Shown: positions 6,736-16,215, counted from the stretch's first letter. The stretch: DNA of 64,000 bases from Oligosphaera ethanolica (GCF_030814695.1 NZ_JAUSVL010000001.1:1054001-1118000), one strand, 5' to 3'. Notes: a model not told the origin generated them from the sequence alone. Made by a program: numbers and translations.

Positions 6736-8796
6736 TCAGGCCGTTGCGGCGGCTTGGTCAATAAAGGTCTGCTGGGCTTCCGGGGTCAGGTCCGTGAAAC
6801 GCGCGTTCCAGCCGCAGACCCGCACCTGCAGATTGGCATATTTATCGGGGTGAAGCTGTGCGTCGCGCAGCGTAGCGACGTCAAAGATGTTGAACTGCAG
6901 GCCGCTGCCGCCGCCGGCGATGAAGGCGCGGATGATCGCGACCAGGGTCGCCAGGCCATCGTCGCCGGTCACGGCGCTGGGGTGGAGCATGATGTCCAGG
7001 CACGTCCCGCAGGGAAAGTCCGTCATGTCGATCTTGAGCACGGAATTCATTAGCGCCGTGACGCCACGGCGATCCATGCCGGTGCATGCGTCCATGTTTT
7101 TGGACAGCGGCTCGCCAGCGAGGCGGCCGTCCGGGAGCGCGCCGAAGCGCTTGCCACTTTCCACCACCAGTTGGCCATAGAGCGAGGCGAAGAAATGCCC
7201 GCCGCGCGCATTGGGCTGGCTGTTCAGGAAGGGCCCGATAAAGCGCGCGAGCTCGACGGCCAATTCGTCCGCCCGCGTGTCGTTGTTGCCCCACTTCGGC
7301 GCGCGGTTCATGGCCGCCAGCCGCAGTTTCTCGAAGCCCGACCAGTTCGCCGCCAGCGCCTGCCGCAGCTCGGCCAGCGTGCAGAGCTTCTCGCGGTACA
7401 CCAGGAAGTCCACCGCCGCCAGTGAGTCCACCGCCTGCGCGCAGTAGCTGATCACGCAGCCCGTCGAATTGTATTCGACGCCGCCCTCTGAGTAGTCCCG
7501 GCCCGTCCGAAGGCAGTTTGGGAAAGACCCTGCGAGGAACGGCGTGGGGTGGACCTTCGGCCAGGCGACCTCGCAGCGCCGCTGCATCTCGCACATGTGC
7601 AACGTACCTGCGCGCAGATAGTCGTAATAGGCCGCCTTGAAGGACGTAAAGTCCGGGTAGTCCCGACCGTCTTCCATGGCTTTGAGCACAAAGCGCGGCA
7701 GATACAGTCCCGTCGCGCCAGAGATCGCCACTTCCTTGCCCTGCACTGCCGGCTCATAACAGCCAATGGGCAGGTATTCCCGCGCATCCTCCGGCAGGCG
7801 GCCATGTCGAATCAGCCCGCGGATAATCATGTCGTCATTGAGCATGACAATGCCCGTGCGACCGTCGCGGACAGTGCGCGCCACCAGCGCCAGAAAATCC
7901 GCCGGCGTGTCCGGCGTCACCCGCAGCGACAACTTCGGGTCCACCGTGTTCATCTCGTAATAGACTTCCATGCCCAGATACGACAGCTCGTTGATATCCG
8001 GCCCAAAACAGAAATTCTTGCCAAAGCGCTTGCCCTGGTACTTGGCGTAGAAAGCGATCCAGAAATATTTGGTCAGTTCTTTGGCGTCATCGCGGGTCAG
8101 TCGGCCTTCGGCGAGATCGCGGCGATAGTAGTCGATGAATAGCTGGTCAAAACGGCCCATGGAGCGCACTTCCTCGCCTTCGTTTTCCGCGAGGTCGTGG
8201 AAGATGTACGCCATCTGGTACGCCTCATGCAGCGTGCGTGGCGGCCCTTCTGCCAGCGCCGCCAGCGCGGAATTCGCGGATGCCGCGCCCAGTCGCCGGC
8301 ACAGCGCAATGGCGCCTTCGTAGGTCATGGCGCAGGCGCGATGAAAAGGCGTGTCGCCCGTACGCGCCCGTTCCAGCAGCCCCGTGAAGCCCAGCCGCAG
8401 CACCGACGGCCAGTCCGGCGCCACATGGCTGACGTCGATCATGTAGCGCACGCCGTTGTTCTGCGCATCGGCCGCCCAATAGCCGGCCATGCCGCCGCTC
8501 TTGTCCTGCCGTGACCACTCGTCGGCATGCCATTCTTTGCGCAAGTCCACCAGCAGACCGCAGTGATCGACCTTGCCGGCAAAAAAGTTGTCCGGTTCCG
8601 GCACGATGCGCCCGTGAGTGAAGATCAGCTTCAGCAGAAAGGCCTTGGTCAGCACCCGCTCTTCGGCGGGATGCGCCGCGCGATGCGCGGCAAAGAGCTC
8701 CTGCAGCCCCGCGCGATCAAGGCCGCTGGCAGGATCATACACCGCGCATTCGTATTGCTTCTCCAAACGCTCGCGCGCTGTCGCAAATAATTCCAT
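6736..8796 (-). CDS. Glycyl radical enzyme of the pyruvate formate-lyase family, substrate unknown
   Basis: An oxygen-sensitive radical enzyme of the PFL/glycerol dehydratase superfamily. The 686-residue protein has the glycyl-radical motif near its end (RVCGWNARF, radical on Gly662, in place of the usual RVxGY) and a catalytic thiyl cysteine in STGCVISYC (Cys447). It is shorter than typical members (about 750-850 residues). No radical SAM activating enzyme lies nearby, so activation must come from elsewhere. The ATG has a GAGG ribosome site 3-4 bases upstream in GGCGAGGTCATGG. It is the last gene of the minus-strand saccharide run but lies 313 bases beyond the previous gene with a minisatellite between, so it may be separately expressed. 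Its substrate cannot be read from sequence alone; a diol or sugar-acid dehydratase role would fit the neighbours. Confidence 0.85.
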   Translation of the reverse strand: MELFATARERLEKQYECAVYDPASGLDRAGLQELFAAHRAAHPAEERVLTKAFLLKLIFTHGRIVPEPDNFFAGKVDHCGLLVDLRKEWHADEWSRQDKSGGMAGYWAADAQNNGVRYMIDVSHVAPDWPSVLRLGFTGLLERARTGDTPFHRACAMTYEGAIALCRRLGAASANSALAALAEGPPRTLHEAYQMAYIFHDLAENEGEEVRSMGRFDQLFIDYYRRDLAEGRLTRDDAKELTKYFWIAFYAKYQGKRFGKNFCFGPDINELSYLGMEVYYEMNTVDPKLSLRVTPDTPADFLALVARTVRDGRTGIVMLNDDMIIRGLIRHGRLPEDAREYLPIGCYEPAVQGKEVAISGATGLYLPRFVLKAMEDGRDYPDFTSFKAAYYDYLRAGTLHMCEMQRRCEVAWPKVHPTPFLAGSFPNCLRTGRDYSEGGVEYNSTGCVISYCAQAVDSLAAVDFLVYREKLCTLAELRQALAANWSGFEKLRLAAMNRAPKWGNNDTRADELAVELARFIGPFLNSQPNARGGHFFASLYGQLVVESGKRFGALPDGRLAGEPLSKNMDACTGMDRRGVTALMNSVLKIDMTDFPCGTCLDIMLHPSAVTGDDGLATLVAIIRAFIAGGGSGLQFNIFDVATLRDAQLHPDKYANLQVRVCGWNARFTDLTPEAQQTFIDQAAATA

Positions 8797-9109
8797 GACC
8801 TCGCCTCACCAGATATGCGCAATAGATACCGACGCTGCGGCAAAAACGACACCCGCAAAATACACACAACTAATGAAGCACAACTACTGACCATACCAAT
8901 GGCGACATGCCCACAAAACATACCATTTTGTGGTGGAACCGGCTAACGCGAACCCGGTGGACTTGGTGGACTTGGTGGACACAGTGGACTTACACGAACA
9001 GAGCGTCCACTCTGTCCACCTTGCCCACTCTGTCCACTTTGTCCACTTTGTCCACGTTGTCCACTTTGTCCACGTTGTCCACAGCAGCGCCGTCCCCCTC
9101 GCCCCGCGC
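8797..9109. other. Gap between the glycyl radical enzyme and the DUF5696-like gene
   Basis: No gene is seen. The stretch holds an AT-richer part just upstream of the glycyl radical enzyme (probable promoter) and the inverted 9-bp minisatellite listed below. A long plus-strand open frame across the minisatellite is an artefact of its 9-bp period. Confidence 0.7.
8957..9082. repeat. Inverted 9-bp minisatellite 1 (GTGGACTTG / GTCCACTTT)
   Basis: The left arm is about five 9-bp units of the type GTGGACTTG. After roughly 15 bases the right arm is about nine units of the type GTCCACTTT or GTCCACGTT. The arms are complementary at the GTGGAC/GTCCAC core, so the transcript can fold into a long hairpin. 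It follows the stop of the minus-strand gene at 9110 and may act as a terminator or processing site. Same architecture, different motif, at 46212-46302 and 32600-32705. Confidence 0.85.
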
Positions 9110-10864
9110 TTATTTGCCGTCGAGCAGGTAGGCCAGCGGCGCGACGGTTTTGCCGTCGTAGCTATACGGCTCGTCGCCGTAGTTGCAGACGATAACCGTG
9201 CCGTCGGCGTACGTCACCTTGGCGACTTTCTCGCTGATCATGTCGTGGGACTGCATGAAGACGCGCTGGAGATGGCGCAGGGGCTTGAAGTCCTCGTAGG
9301 CCTTGGCAATTGCCGGGATGTTTCGGTCACTAACCCCGTAGAAAATCGGCCGCCCGCCGAATTCGACCAGCCGCAGGGCGTTGACGGCGTCAAGTTCGCC
9401 CTGCGTCAGTTTATCGGGGTTGTACAGGACGATGCCGTGGTAGACGATTTCCCACAACGGCACGACGGTCTTGACCATCGCGTGTTTGCGGCCGTCTTTG
9501 TAGTAGTTCAGCATGTGTCGCGATGTGTAGTTGATGTAATCCAATTCGCCGATGACGTGATCCCAGCCGCATTCCGAGGCGGCGCCCTGCAAGTACTTGC
9601 GGGCCTCCTGCAGCATCAACCGCTGGTATTCGCCGGCCTCTTTGTGGGTCGCCGGGTGCTTGGGATCATAGCAGGAGTACGGCGTCACGGCCGAAAAAAC
9701 GTCGATGTAATGCGCGCCGCGGAAGCCCAGGCCGGCAATGCGCTTGATCTCGTCGCGGAAGAAAGTCTCCCAGGCATTACGCGCGCAGAGGTTGTGGGCG
9801 TTGCCACCGGACCAGACGCCATTGGTATTGAGCTTGCCAGTCGGGCCCTTGCAGACAAGATCCTCGCTCCACATGGGCGACACCGTGAAACAGTCTGTGT
9901 AATTGGAGTGGCCGTCGCAGACATAGCCGAGATCCTTTTGCACAAAATTCACGTAGGCCTTCAGGGCTTCTTCCCCGCCGAGCTCCGCAGGCACGGGGAA
10001 GCTCGCCGGACAGCGGCCATCGTAGCCACCCGTCTGCCAGCCGGCAACGCACATCGCCGCTTTGTCCACCCCGGCATTTTTCAGCGTCGTCAGCAGCCGG
10101 CGCGCCTTGGGGAAATCATTGTACACCTGCAGGGGCTTCTCGGTTTCGGCCGTGTAGTCGATGCGCTCCTTGCTATACGGTTTGCCGGCGTGAGTCATGC
10201 GCAGAGGCATGGCGTCGCAGAGGTAGTCGAGGTAGGGCGACTTGCCGCTGGCAATGCGCTCCGGGATGGACTTGACGACACCGCGTTCCAGCTGGAACTG
10301 CCGGTAGCGCCGACCCATGCCCGAGTAGTTCGCGTCGTCACCCGTCAGCAGGACAAAGTCCACCACGATATCCTCGTAGGGCGGGCGTTGCAGGCGTTTG
10401 AGATAATACTTCAGCACCTGCGTATAAACGCCATTCTCCCGCCATATCTGCACCGTGGCTTCAAAGCGCATGCCCTGCACGATGGCGACGTAGGCCGTCG
10501 TCGGCGTTTTCATGCCGTAGATGGGTATCATCAGATTGGACTCGAAGTAGTCCTTGTCCCCCGGCATGAACTCGCCGAAGATGCCCCGACCAATCACCCA
10601 GTAGCCGGCGTCGCCCACCGTCGCTTGGGCAAATTCCGGCAGGATCTTCAGCCACTCGGCACGCGCGGGAATATCCTTGACCGGCACCGTCACCCGCAGA
10701 GTATCCGGCGCCACCCGCGCCATGGCTACCTGCCTGTCAACAAACTCACCCTTGGCGTCACCAGGCCCGGGATTTTCCGCCTCCACGAACATGGATATGG
10801 TCGCTTGCTGCGCCGATGCCGACAGCAACCCCGCACACAAAAACAACAGACAGATTTTATTCAT
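9110..10864 (-). CDS. Secreted DUF5696/GH101-like protein, probable glycosidase
   Basis: A 584-residue exported protein. Residues 1-18 form a signal peptide (MNKICLLFLCAGLLSASA, then QQ). The central segment with YSGMGRRYRQFQLERGVVK followed by a TIM-barrel-like region (GAHYIDVFSAVTPYSCYD, Asp near residue 390) resembles DUF5696 proteins, relatives of GH101 endo-alpha-N-acetylgalactosaminidases. This family call is by pattern recognition and is not certain. A short beta-rich end (TYADGTVIVCNYGDEPYSY) is common in glycosidases. It lies 48 bases after the heparinase-like gene, so it is probably in the same operon, and its role is likely in breaking down host- or algal-type glycans outside the cytoplasm. 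Confidence 0.65.
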   Translation of the reverse strand: MNKICLLFLCAGLLSASAQQATISMFVEAENPGPGDAKGEFVDRQVAMARVAPDTLRVTVPVKDIPARAEWLKILPEFAQATVGDAGYWVIGRGIFGEFMPGDKDYFESNLMIPIYGMKTPTTAYVAIVQGMRFEATVQIWRENGVYTQVLKYYLKRLQRPPYEDIVVDFVLLTGDDANYSGMGRRYRQFQLERGVVKSIPERIASGKSPYLDYLCDAMPLRMTHAGKPYSKERIDYTAETEKPLQVYNDFPKARRLLTTLKNAGVDKAAMCVAGWQTGGYDGRCPASFPVPAELGGEEALKAYVNFVQKDLGYVCDGHSNYTDCFTVSPMWSEDLVCKGPTGKLNTNGVWSGGNAHNLCARNAWETFFRDEIKRIAGLGFRGAHYIDVFSAVTPYSCYDPKHPATHKEAGEYQRLMLQEARKYLQGAASECGWDHVIGELDYINYTSRHMLNYYKDGRKHAMVKTVVPLWEIVYHGIVLYNPDKLTQGELDAVNALRLVEFGGRPIFYGVSDRNIPAIAKAYEDFKPLRHLQRVFMQSHDMISEKVAKVTYADGTVIVCNYGDEPYSYDGKTVAPLAYLLDGK

Positions 10865-10912
10865 AATTCGGTGTCTTTTTTTTCCGCGCTAATGCCACCT
10901 ATGCAATCGCCA

Positions 10913-13879
10913 TCACTTGAGCAGAATGGACTGCCATGCGGGCGCGGCACCGGCCGCGTCGTCGCTGACCAGCAGCGCGACCTGGCCCTGCAGGGTCAGG
11001 TCGCCGTAACGCATCGTCCCGTCCCGACTGGCCAGCAGCAGATAGAGCTTGCCGGCGCAGCGCGCCCGCAGCCAGCAATTGCCCGCGCCGTCCATGCCCT
11101 GGTCGAGGATTTCGCCGGCGACCGGCGCTTCGTCCTTGCCGGCAATGGCCATGACGCTGGCAAAAAGCGCCTCGCGACCACGCACGCGGTTGAGCACCAG
11201 CGGTGGCTTCACGGTCGCGGGATTGCCCATGCCGACACCGTCCCAAAGCTCGCCGGTGGCCGAGCGCTGCCACAGGCGCAGTACGACATCGTTATGCTGC
11301 CACTCGGCCCGCCAAGCGCCATCGTGGCCCTGCCGGCGCCATGATGGCACCCACTTGTAGGCGTCGCCCGCGGGTGCCGGCGCGGCCTCACCGGCCCCGT
11401 CCAACGTGAGGGCGCCGCGTGAATGGAAGCACCACTCGTATTGGCGTTCTTTGTCCGACCGCGCCCACAGCAGGTCGAGTATCATGTCGTCAACCAGTGC
11501 CAGCACGCGGCCGGCCTCGACGCCACTGTAGATGTCGCCCGCAGTCACTGAGCACAGCGTGGCATTGCCGGCGCTGACAAAGGCCAGGAGCTTGCCGGTC
11601 GCCGGCTTTTGGCTCTCGCCGTCCACCACCAGAGTGTTGTGGCTCAGGCTCTGCCGGTACCAGCCCTGATGGGCCGGGTTGCCGTAGGCGATGCAGCCCG
11701 GGTCCTCAGAAAGCAGCTCGCCGCGCCCCCAGATGACGATGTTCAGTTTGTCAGGATGGCCATGCCCGCCGCCGTGCTCGCCGTAGTCCACGGCGACAAA
11801 ATTGCCGGGGATGTCGCCAGCCGGAACCAGTGGCGACTGCGAACGCATCACCACCGCGCCAGCAGCGTCGTAGGCGCCAGACGCAAATTCGGCCTGACCG
11901 GCATTGAGTTCGTCTTTGCCCCACAGCGCCGCGTACATGTTCTGGCGATTGCCGCCAGCGACCACCCAGCCATGCAGCGGATCGCCCCACCACGCGTAGG
12001 CCGTCTCGTAACGCCAGCTCGCCCCGCTAGGCGTGAAGCCCACCCGGGCACTGTCATTGAAGGCCGGCAGCTGGTAGCTCGGCGCCAGAAATTTCAGCGG
12101 CGCGTCATACATGCCCTTGTAGCGCTGGCTATGCAGGTCAATGCCGAGATTTTTGGCGGCGATGGCCAATGGCTCCAGCGCCGACATGGTGTAGAAGTGG
12201 TAGCCCCAGGCGCCCTCGTACCACGGTCCGTCCTCAGTCACGCCTTTATCCACCTGTGCGCGGAAGCCCTTGGGGCCGTTGATCGCCGCGCCCAGCAGCT
12301 GCTGGTCGCCGAGAGTGATCCCGACCAGCCCGTAGGCACTGGCATGCCAGCAGCAGATGTTGTGGATGCCCCACTGGTGATCCTTGATCATCTCCGCCGC
12401 CGGCCGCAGCATCTTGCTGGCCAGGAACTCAATGTCAGCGGCGCTCAGTGTCTCCTTGATCGCGTCAAAACCCTGCACCATGGCGATGAGCCAGATCGCC
12501 TCGTCGAGAGTCTGCGGATGGACATGGCCGCCGCCCTTGCTGGGCTTGCCATGGATATTGTGCAGGGGATAGCCCAGGTAGCGCTCTGCATAGCCCCGCA
12601 ATATCTCGTGAGCCTTGGCGGCGTAGCGGCGGTCGCCAGTCACCTGATAGACAATGCCCAGATCGCGGATGCTATTGGCCAGCGCGTCGTGATCGCGGCT
12701 GAGAACAACGTCGTCGTACGGCCAACCCGTGTACTCGGCCTTGCACTGCGGGCAGACATGACTCGTCGGCGAGGCCGTCTTGAGGCTCACACCGCAGGTC
12801 TTGCAGCTGTACCAATGCCACCACTGCGCACCACGCGGCGGATACTCCGGCGTGCGCTCCAGCCACCCGTCGGCCTTCTTCAGCACGCCCTGCCACCAGT
12901 TGTGCGCAGGCCCACCAGCGGCGACGCGTTCACGCAGCGCCGGCAACTGCTCCGGCGTAAACAGCAGACACGGCACGGGAATCTCACCAAAGGGCACAGT
13001 GACCGCCAGCGTTTCCTGCACCGCCAGCAGGTCGTCGCCCAACGCATCGCCCGGCGCCGCGTCAGCCCCCGGCGCCTGCAATACCACGTCCACCTGAAAC
13101 AACGTCAGCGGCCCTATCGCCTCACGACAAGACAGAGCGGCACTCATAACCTGTCGCTGCCCGGGCGCCAAACTCAGGTCGGCCACCGCCGGCGTCAACA
13201 CGACGCGATCGTCGCTGGCGCTCAGGCGCAGCTGTAAAGCCAGGCTGTCCTGCGAGCGATTGACAACCGTGAAAGCCAGCCGCCCCGCGCGACCAGCCGC
13301 TTCCCAAGACAGTTCCGGCGCGCCGGCCAGATGGACTTTGCGACGTACCAGCCGCGGGCGGGCAATGCACACCTCGACCTCGCGTTCAGCGTCGTTCTGT
13401 ACCCGAAAATCAATAGCCCGTCGCTCTTTCGACGGCTTGTCGCCCCAAAGCCACCTCGGCGCGTGCAAGGGCACAATCGCCTGCCGCCACTGCCCAGCGG
13501 CATTGCCAGGCACCTCCAGCTGCCAAGTCGCCTGCATGCCGTCAGCCAACGGATAGTCGGTGACTTTGACCCCAAACCAGGCCGGGACTTCGCTGAGCTT
13601 GTATTCGAAGCGTAGTTCGTCCCATTCGTCGCATTCCGGTGCCCAGTCGCCGAGCGCCAGCGGCACACTATCCGCTTTGGCTTCGGCAGGCACCGCCCAG
13701 CGACCGACAGCACCCATGGCGGGGTCCGCAATCACGCTCAGCCGACTAGACCAGCGCACCGCCTGGTCGGCGCTGAAATCGGCAAGGGAAAACTGCTCGA
13801 CAATGGCATTCTGCGCGTGCAATGCCCCGGCACAGATCAAAGCTATCATACTCAGACGGGGTTGCTTGACAAGTGACAT
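10913..13879 (-). CDS. Secreted heparinase II/III-like polysaccharide lyase
   Basis: A 988-residue protein expected to cleave uronate-containing polysaccharides by beta-elimination. It starts with a signal peptide (cleavage after LHAQ, about residue 21). An N-terminal beta-sandwich is followed by a small cysteine motif (SCKTCGVS...HVCPQCKAEY), an alpha/alpha toroid with HNICCWHASAYG, and the heparinase II/III C-terminal domain with VDYGEHGGGHGHPDKLN and SLSHNTLVVDG. The open frame runs 95 codons further upstream, but the ATG at 13879 has GGGAGAG 6 bases before it and begins the signal peptide. It is 31 bases from the gene upstream and 48 from the gene downstream. With mannonate dehydratase in the same run, the substrate probably contains glucuronate or another uronic acid. 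Confidence 0.85.
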   Translation of the reverse strand: MSLVKQPRLSMIALICAGALHAQNAIVEQFSLADFSADQAVRWSSRLSVIADPAMGAVGRWAVPAEAKADSVPLALGDWAPECDEWDELRFEYKLSEVPAWFGVKVTDYPLADGMQATWQLEVPGNAAGQWRQAIVPLHAPRWLWGDKPSKERRAIDFRVQNDAEREVEVCIARPRLVRRKVHLAGAPELSWEAAGRAGRLAFTVVNRSQDSLALQLRLSASDDRVVLTPAVADLSLAPGQRQVMSAALSCREAIGPLTLFQVDVVLQAPGADAAPGDALGDDLLAVQETLAVTVPFGEIPVPCLLFTPEQLPALRERVAAGGPAHNWWQGVLKKADGWLERTPEYPPRGAQWWHWYSCKTCGVSLKTASPTSHVCPQCKAEYTGWPYDDVVLSRDHDALANSIRDLGIVYQVTGDRRYAAKAHEILRGYAERYLGYPLHNIHGKPSKGGGHVHPQTLDEAIWLIAMVQGFDAIKETLSAADIEFLASKMLRPAAEMIKDHQWGIHNICCWHASAYGLVGITLGDQQLLGAAINGPKGFRAQVDKGVTEDGPWYEGAWGYHFYTMSALEPLAIAAKNLGIDLHSQRYKGMYDAPLKFLAPSYQLPAFNDSARVGFTPSGASWRYETAYAWWGDPLHGWVVAGGNRQNMYAALWGKDELNAGQAEFASGAYDAAGAVVMRSQSPLVPAGDIPGNFVAVDYGEHGGGHGHPDKLNIVIWGRGELLSEDPGCIAYGNPAHQGWYRQSLSHNTLVVDGESQKPATGKLLAFVSAGNATLCSVTAGDIYSGVEAGRVLALVDDMILDLLWARSDKERQYEWCFHSRGALTLDGAGEAAPAPAGDAYKWVPSWRRQGHDGAWRAEWQHNDVVLRLWQRSATGELWDGVGMGNPATVKPPLVLNRVRGREALFASVMAIAGKDEAPVAGEILDQGMDGAGNCWLRARCAGKLYLLLASRDGTMRYGDLTLQGQVALLVSDDAAGAAPAWQSILLK

Positions 13880-13910
13880 GGTGCTCTCCCATGGTGTGTT
13901 TTGATCGGTG

Positions 13911-15431
13911 TCAGGCGTCTTCACCGCGCGCCAGCCCCAAAGCCGAACGCAGGGACCGATAACTCGCAATGGACGATTCGTGGCGGATTTCCAAAAACAT
14001 CGGCACATGGCGACATTGGCCAAGATGCCAGGACATGAAAAACGACGCGAGTGAGATGAACCCGCCGTAGATTTCGTGCAATGGATAGTGGTTATCATAA
14101 CGGCCATCAACCAGACTGTATTGATGCAGATGGCAGCCACTGAGCCAGGAGCCCATTTCCGCATACCACTCGCTTAGGTTGTACAGGCTCGAATACCAGT
14201 TGTTGTTGCGCGCGTGACCAATATCCAGATGGAACGCGACCGCGTCCTTGCCCAGCCTGCCGCGCAGAGCCTCAATCCACTCCTGGCATTCCCGGGGGAT
14301 GTAGCCGAAGCCACGTTTGTCACCGACCCTCTCAGCGTCGCGCATATGCATGTTTTCGATGCCGATGGCGATACCCGCGTCCACCAGCGGCCGCAGACAG
14401 TCGCAGGTCGCATCCAGCAGTGCCCCATACGGCACGGCATCACGCCGCAGTTCCTGCACGGTCACCCCCGGCACATGGACGGTCACGCGATCAACGCCCA
14501 GGCGACGGCTGTACTCCGCACAAGCACGCAACTCCGACACGCCCGTCACTACGCCGTCCTGCCAGGCGATACTCGGGCAGTGCATAGATAGACAACGCCC
14601 GCCCGCCCCACGCCAGGCCGCCAGCGCCGGCAGCAACTCGTCGTCCGCAATACCACGCGTGGCTTCATAACGCAGTTCCACGGCGGCGACGCCCTCCGCG
14701 CGGGCTTCGGCCAAGGCCGGCAGCGTCTGCCCCATCGCCGATATGCCCAGGTTCGCCAGCCATTCGCGGCGCTCGGCCTCCGACCAGTTGAGCGGGTCGG
14801 CCAACGGGCAGGAAATGTCCTGCCGCTGCCAGCCCACCGGGCCGCGCCGCATGATGACCAGCGCCGGCGGTCCACCCTGGGCTTTATCCGGATCAAGACC
14901 GCGAATCTGCTGACAGCAGCCGCTGCTGGCATCCCAATGTTTATGCCCCACCGCCAGGCAACCGATGACGCCGGCGGCCGCCAACTCTTCCAGCATCGCC
15001 CGATCGCCTTCCGGCAAATCCGCCGGCGGGCAGTGCGTCGCCACCAGGAGATTGCGGCGGCCACTTGCGGGCAGCGCAGCCAGGTCGGCGCGACTGTCGT
15101 CGCTGAACGAGCCCTTGGCGCTATCGAGCACCAGAACCTCGCCGTGCTGACGGGGCGTGCTGAGCGCGCTCAGCACCGCCGCCGTCTGCGCGCGAGTGCG
15201 AAACTCGGCGTTGCCGGGGCTGAGCACAAAAGGCAGCTCCGTCGCGTCCAGTTTGCGACGAACGCGCTGGGCAGCCTTGAGCGTACCGACACTGGTCAAG
15301 TCGCCAAGGCCGACCAGCAACTCGGCGCCCTGTCGCCGCGCTTCGGCCAGGGCCCAGTCCCACACTAAATCCTTTACCGTGTCTTCGCGGTCGGGCAAAT
15401 GAATGTCGCCCAACAAGGCAATCGTCGTCAT
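13911..15431 (-). CDS. Metallophosphoesterase fused to a xylose-isomerase-like TIM barrel
   Basis: The 506-residue protein joins two domains normally found apart. Residues 1 to about 210 carry calcineurin-like phosphoesterase motifs: LLGDIHLPDRED, LVGLGDLTS, LSPGNAEF, ATHCPP and AVGHKHWD. Residues from about 240 to 506 resemble the sugar isomerase/AP endonuclease family 2 barrel, with VAAVELRYEA, VTVHVPG, IGIENMHM, FHLDIGHARNN and a final FLEIRHES. The metal ligands of both halves (Asp, His, Glu) seem present. The ATG at 15431 has AAGGA 7-8 bases upstream; the open frame extends 42 codons further without family character. It lies 31 bases after the MBL hydrolase and 31 before the heparinase gene, so it belongs to the saccharide operon. 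The substrate is unknown: a sugar phosphate handled by both activities is a guess. Confidence 0.75.
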   Translation of the reverse strand: MTTIALLGDIHLPDREDTVKDLVWDWALAEARRQGAELLVGLGDLTSVGTLKAAQRVRRKLDATELPFVLSPGNAEFRTRAQTAAVLSALSTPRQHGEVLVLDSAKGSFSDDSRADLAALPASGRRNLLVATHCPPADLPEGDRAMLEELAAAGVIGCLAVGHKHWDASSGCCQQIRGLDPDKAQGGPPALVIMRRGPVGWQRQDISCPLADPLNWSEAERREWLANLGISAMGQTLPALAEARAEGVAAVELRYEATRGIADDELLPALAAWRGAGGRCLSMHCPSIAWQDGVVTGVSELRACAEYSRRLGVDRVTVHVPGVTVQELRRDAVPYGALLDATCDCLRPLVDAGIAIGIENMHMRDAERVGDKRGFGYIPRECQEWIEALRGRLGKDAVAFHLDIGHARNNNWYSSLYNLSEWYAEMGSWLSGCHLHQYSLVDGRYDNHYPLHEIYGGFISLASFFMSWHLGQCRHVPMFLEIRHESSIASYRSLRSALGLARGEDA

Positions 15432-15462
15432 AACAGTCCTTCCAATCGGCAGGGCGAAATGC

Positions 15463-16215
15463 CTAGACCGTGAATTCATCCCCGTCAAAAGCCATCGTCG
15501 CCGGAAACGGCAATTCCGCGACGAGCTCCCGGAAACGTCGCTCGTTGTCTTCGCCATGCCAGGCGTTGCCGATGTGATTGAAGATCATGCGCTTAATGGG
15601 CAACTGTTTGAGCTTGGGCAGGGCGTCCTCAAGACGGTAGTGGACACACTCGCAGATGCACAGATCGCAGGGATCATCACCGGGCCGCAGCGGAAAATCG
15701 CGGAAACTGGCATGCAGATCGCCCGAGAAAACCACGCGCTTGCCCTCGGTTTCGACCAGGAAGCCATAGCTGGGGGACGCCCCCATATGCTCGGTCGGCA
15801 GCGTGCTGACCCGCACCAGGTCGTCAGCATAGCAGCAGGCGGCGCTGGGCAAGACCCTGAAGGTCAGTAGCTCCGGCGGCCAGCCACGGCCCGTCGCGGC
15901 CATAAAGGCCAGGGTCGCGTCGATACCGCTCTGCTCCGGCAACAGTATATCCGTGGTCGCGCCATCGCGTTTGGGATATTTAACCAGGGTCTTGAGGACG
16001 CCAGGCAGCCCGCCCATGTGATCTTCATGCTGATGGGTGATAAACACCGCGCGCAGCATGGTCAACTGCAGCCCCTTGCGGATCATCAGCGCGTTGGCCG
16101 GCGCACCGGCGTCAATCAGGTAGCCCATGTCATCGCTCAGCTGCAACAGCGTGCTGCTGCAGTGGCGGCAGTAGGTCGGATCGCCGTGACTGGTTCCCAA
16201 AGTAATAATCTTCAT
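15463..16215 (-). CDS. MBL-fold metallohydrolase
   Basis: A 250-residue single-domain metallo-beta-lactamase-fold hydrolase. The metal-binding motif THQHEDHMGG is present (HxHxDH, near residues 60-65), with FSGDLHAS (Asp ligand) and NHIGNAWHGE towards the end. It begins MKIITLGTSHGDPTYCRHCSS; a start of this type is typical of RNase Z/PhnP-like members, so a cyclic phosphodiester is one possible substrate, but the assignment is only to the fold. Before insertion of the 392-bp element, its ATG apparently lay 2 bases after the stop of the mannonate dehydratase gene, so the two genes were translationally coupled. Today they are separated by 412 bases and this gene may have lost its native ribosome context. 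Confidence 0.82.
   Translation of the reverse strand: MKIITLGTSHGDPTYCRHCSSTLLQLSDDMGYLIDAGAPANALMIRKGLQLTMLRAVFITHQHEDHMGGLPGVLKTLVKYPKRDGATTDILLPEQSGIDATLAFMAATGRGWPPELLTFRVLPSAACCYADDLVRVSTLPTEHMGASPSYGFLVETEGKRVVFSGDLHASFRDFPLRPGDDPCDLCICECVHYRLEDALPKLKQLPIKRMIFNHIGNAWHGEDNERRFRELVAELPFPATMAFDGDEFTV

Noticed and set aside
8930-11344. 804-codon plus-strand open frame
   Set aside because: It lies opposite the DUF5696-like gene, runs through the minisatellite and has no domain, signal or ribosome site. The minus-strand gene explains it.
10913-14164. Longer form of the heparinase-like protein starting at 14164
   Set aside because: The extra 95 codons overlap the metallophosphoesterase gene, carry no motif and would bury the signal peptide.
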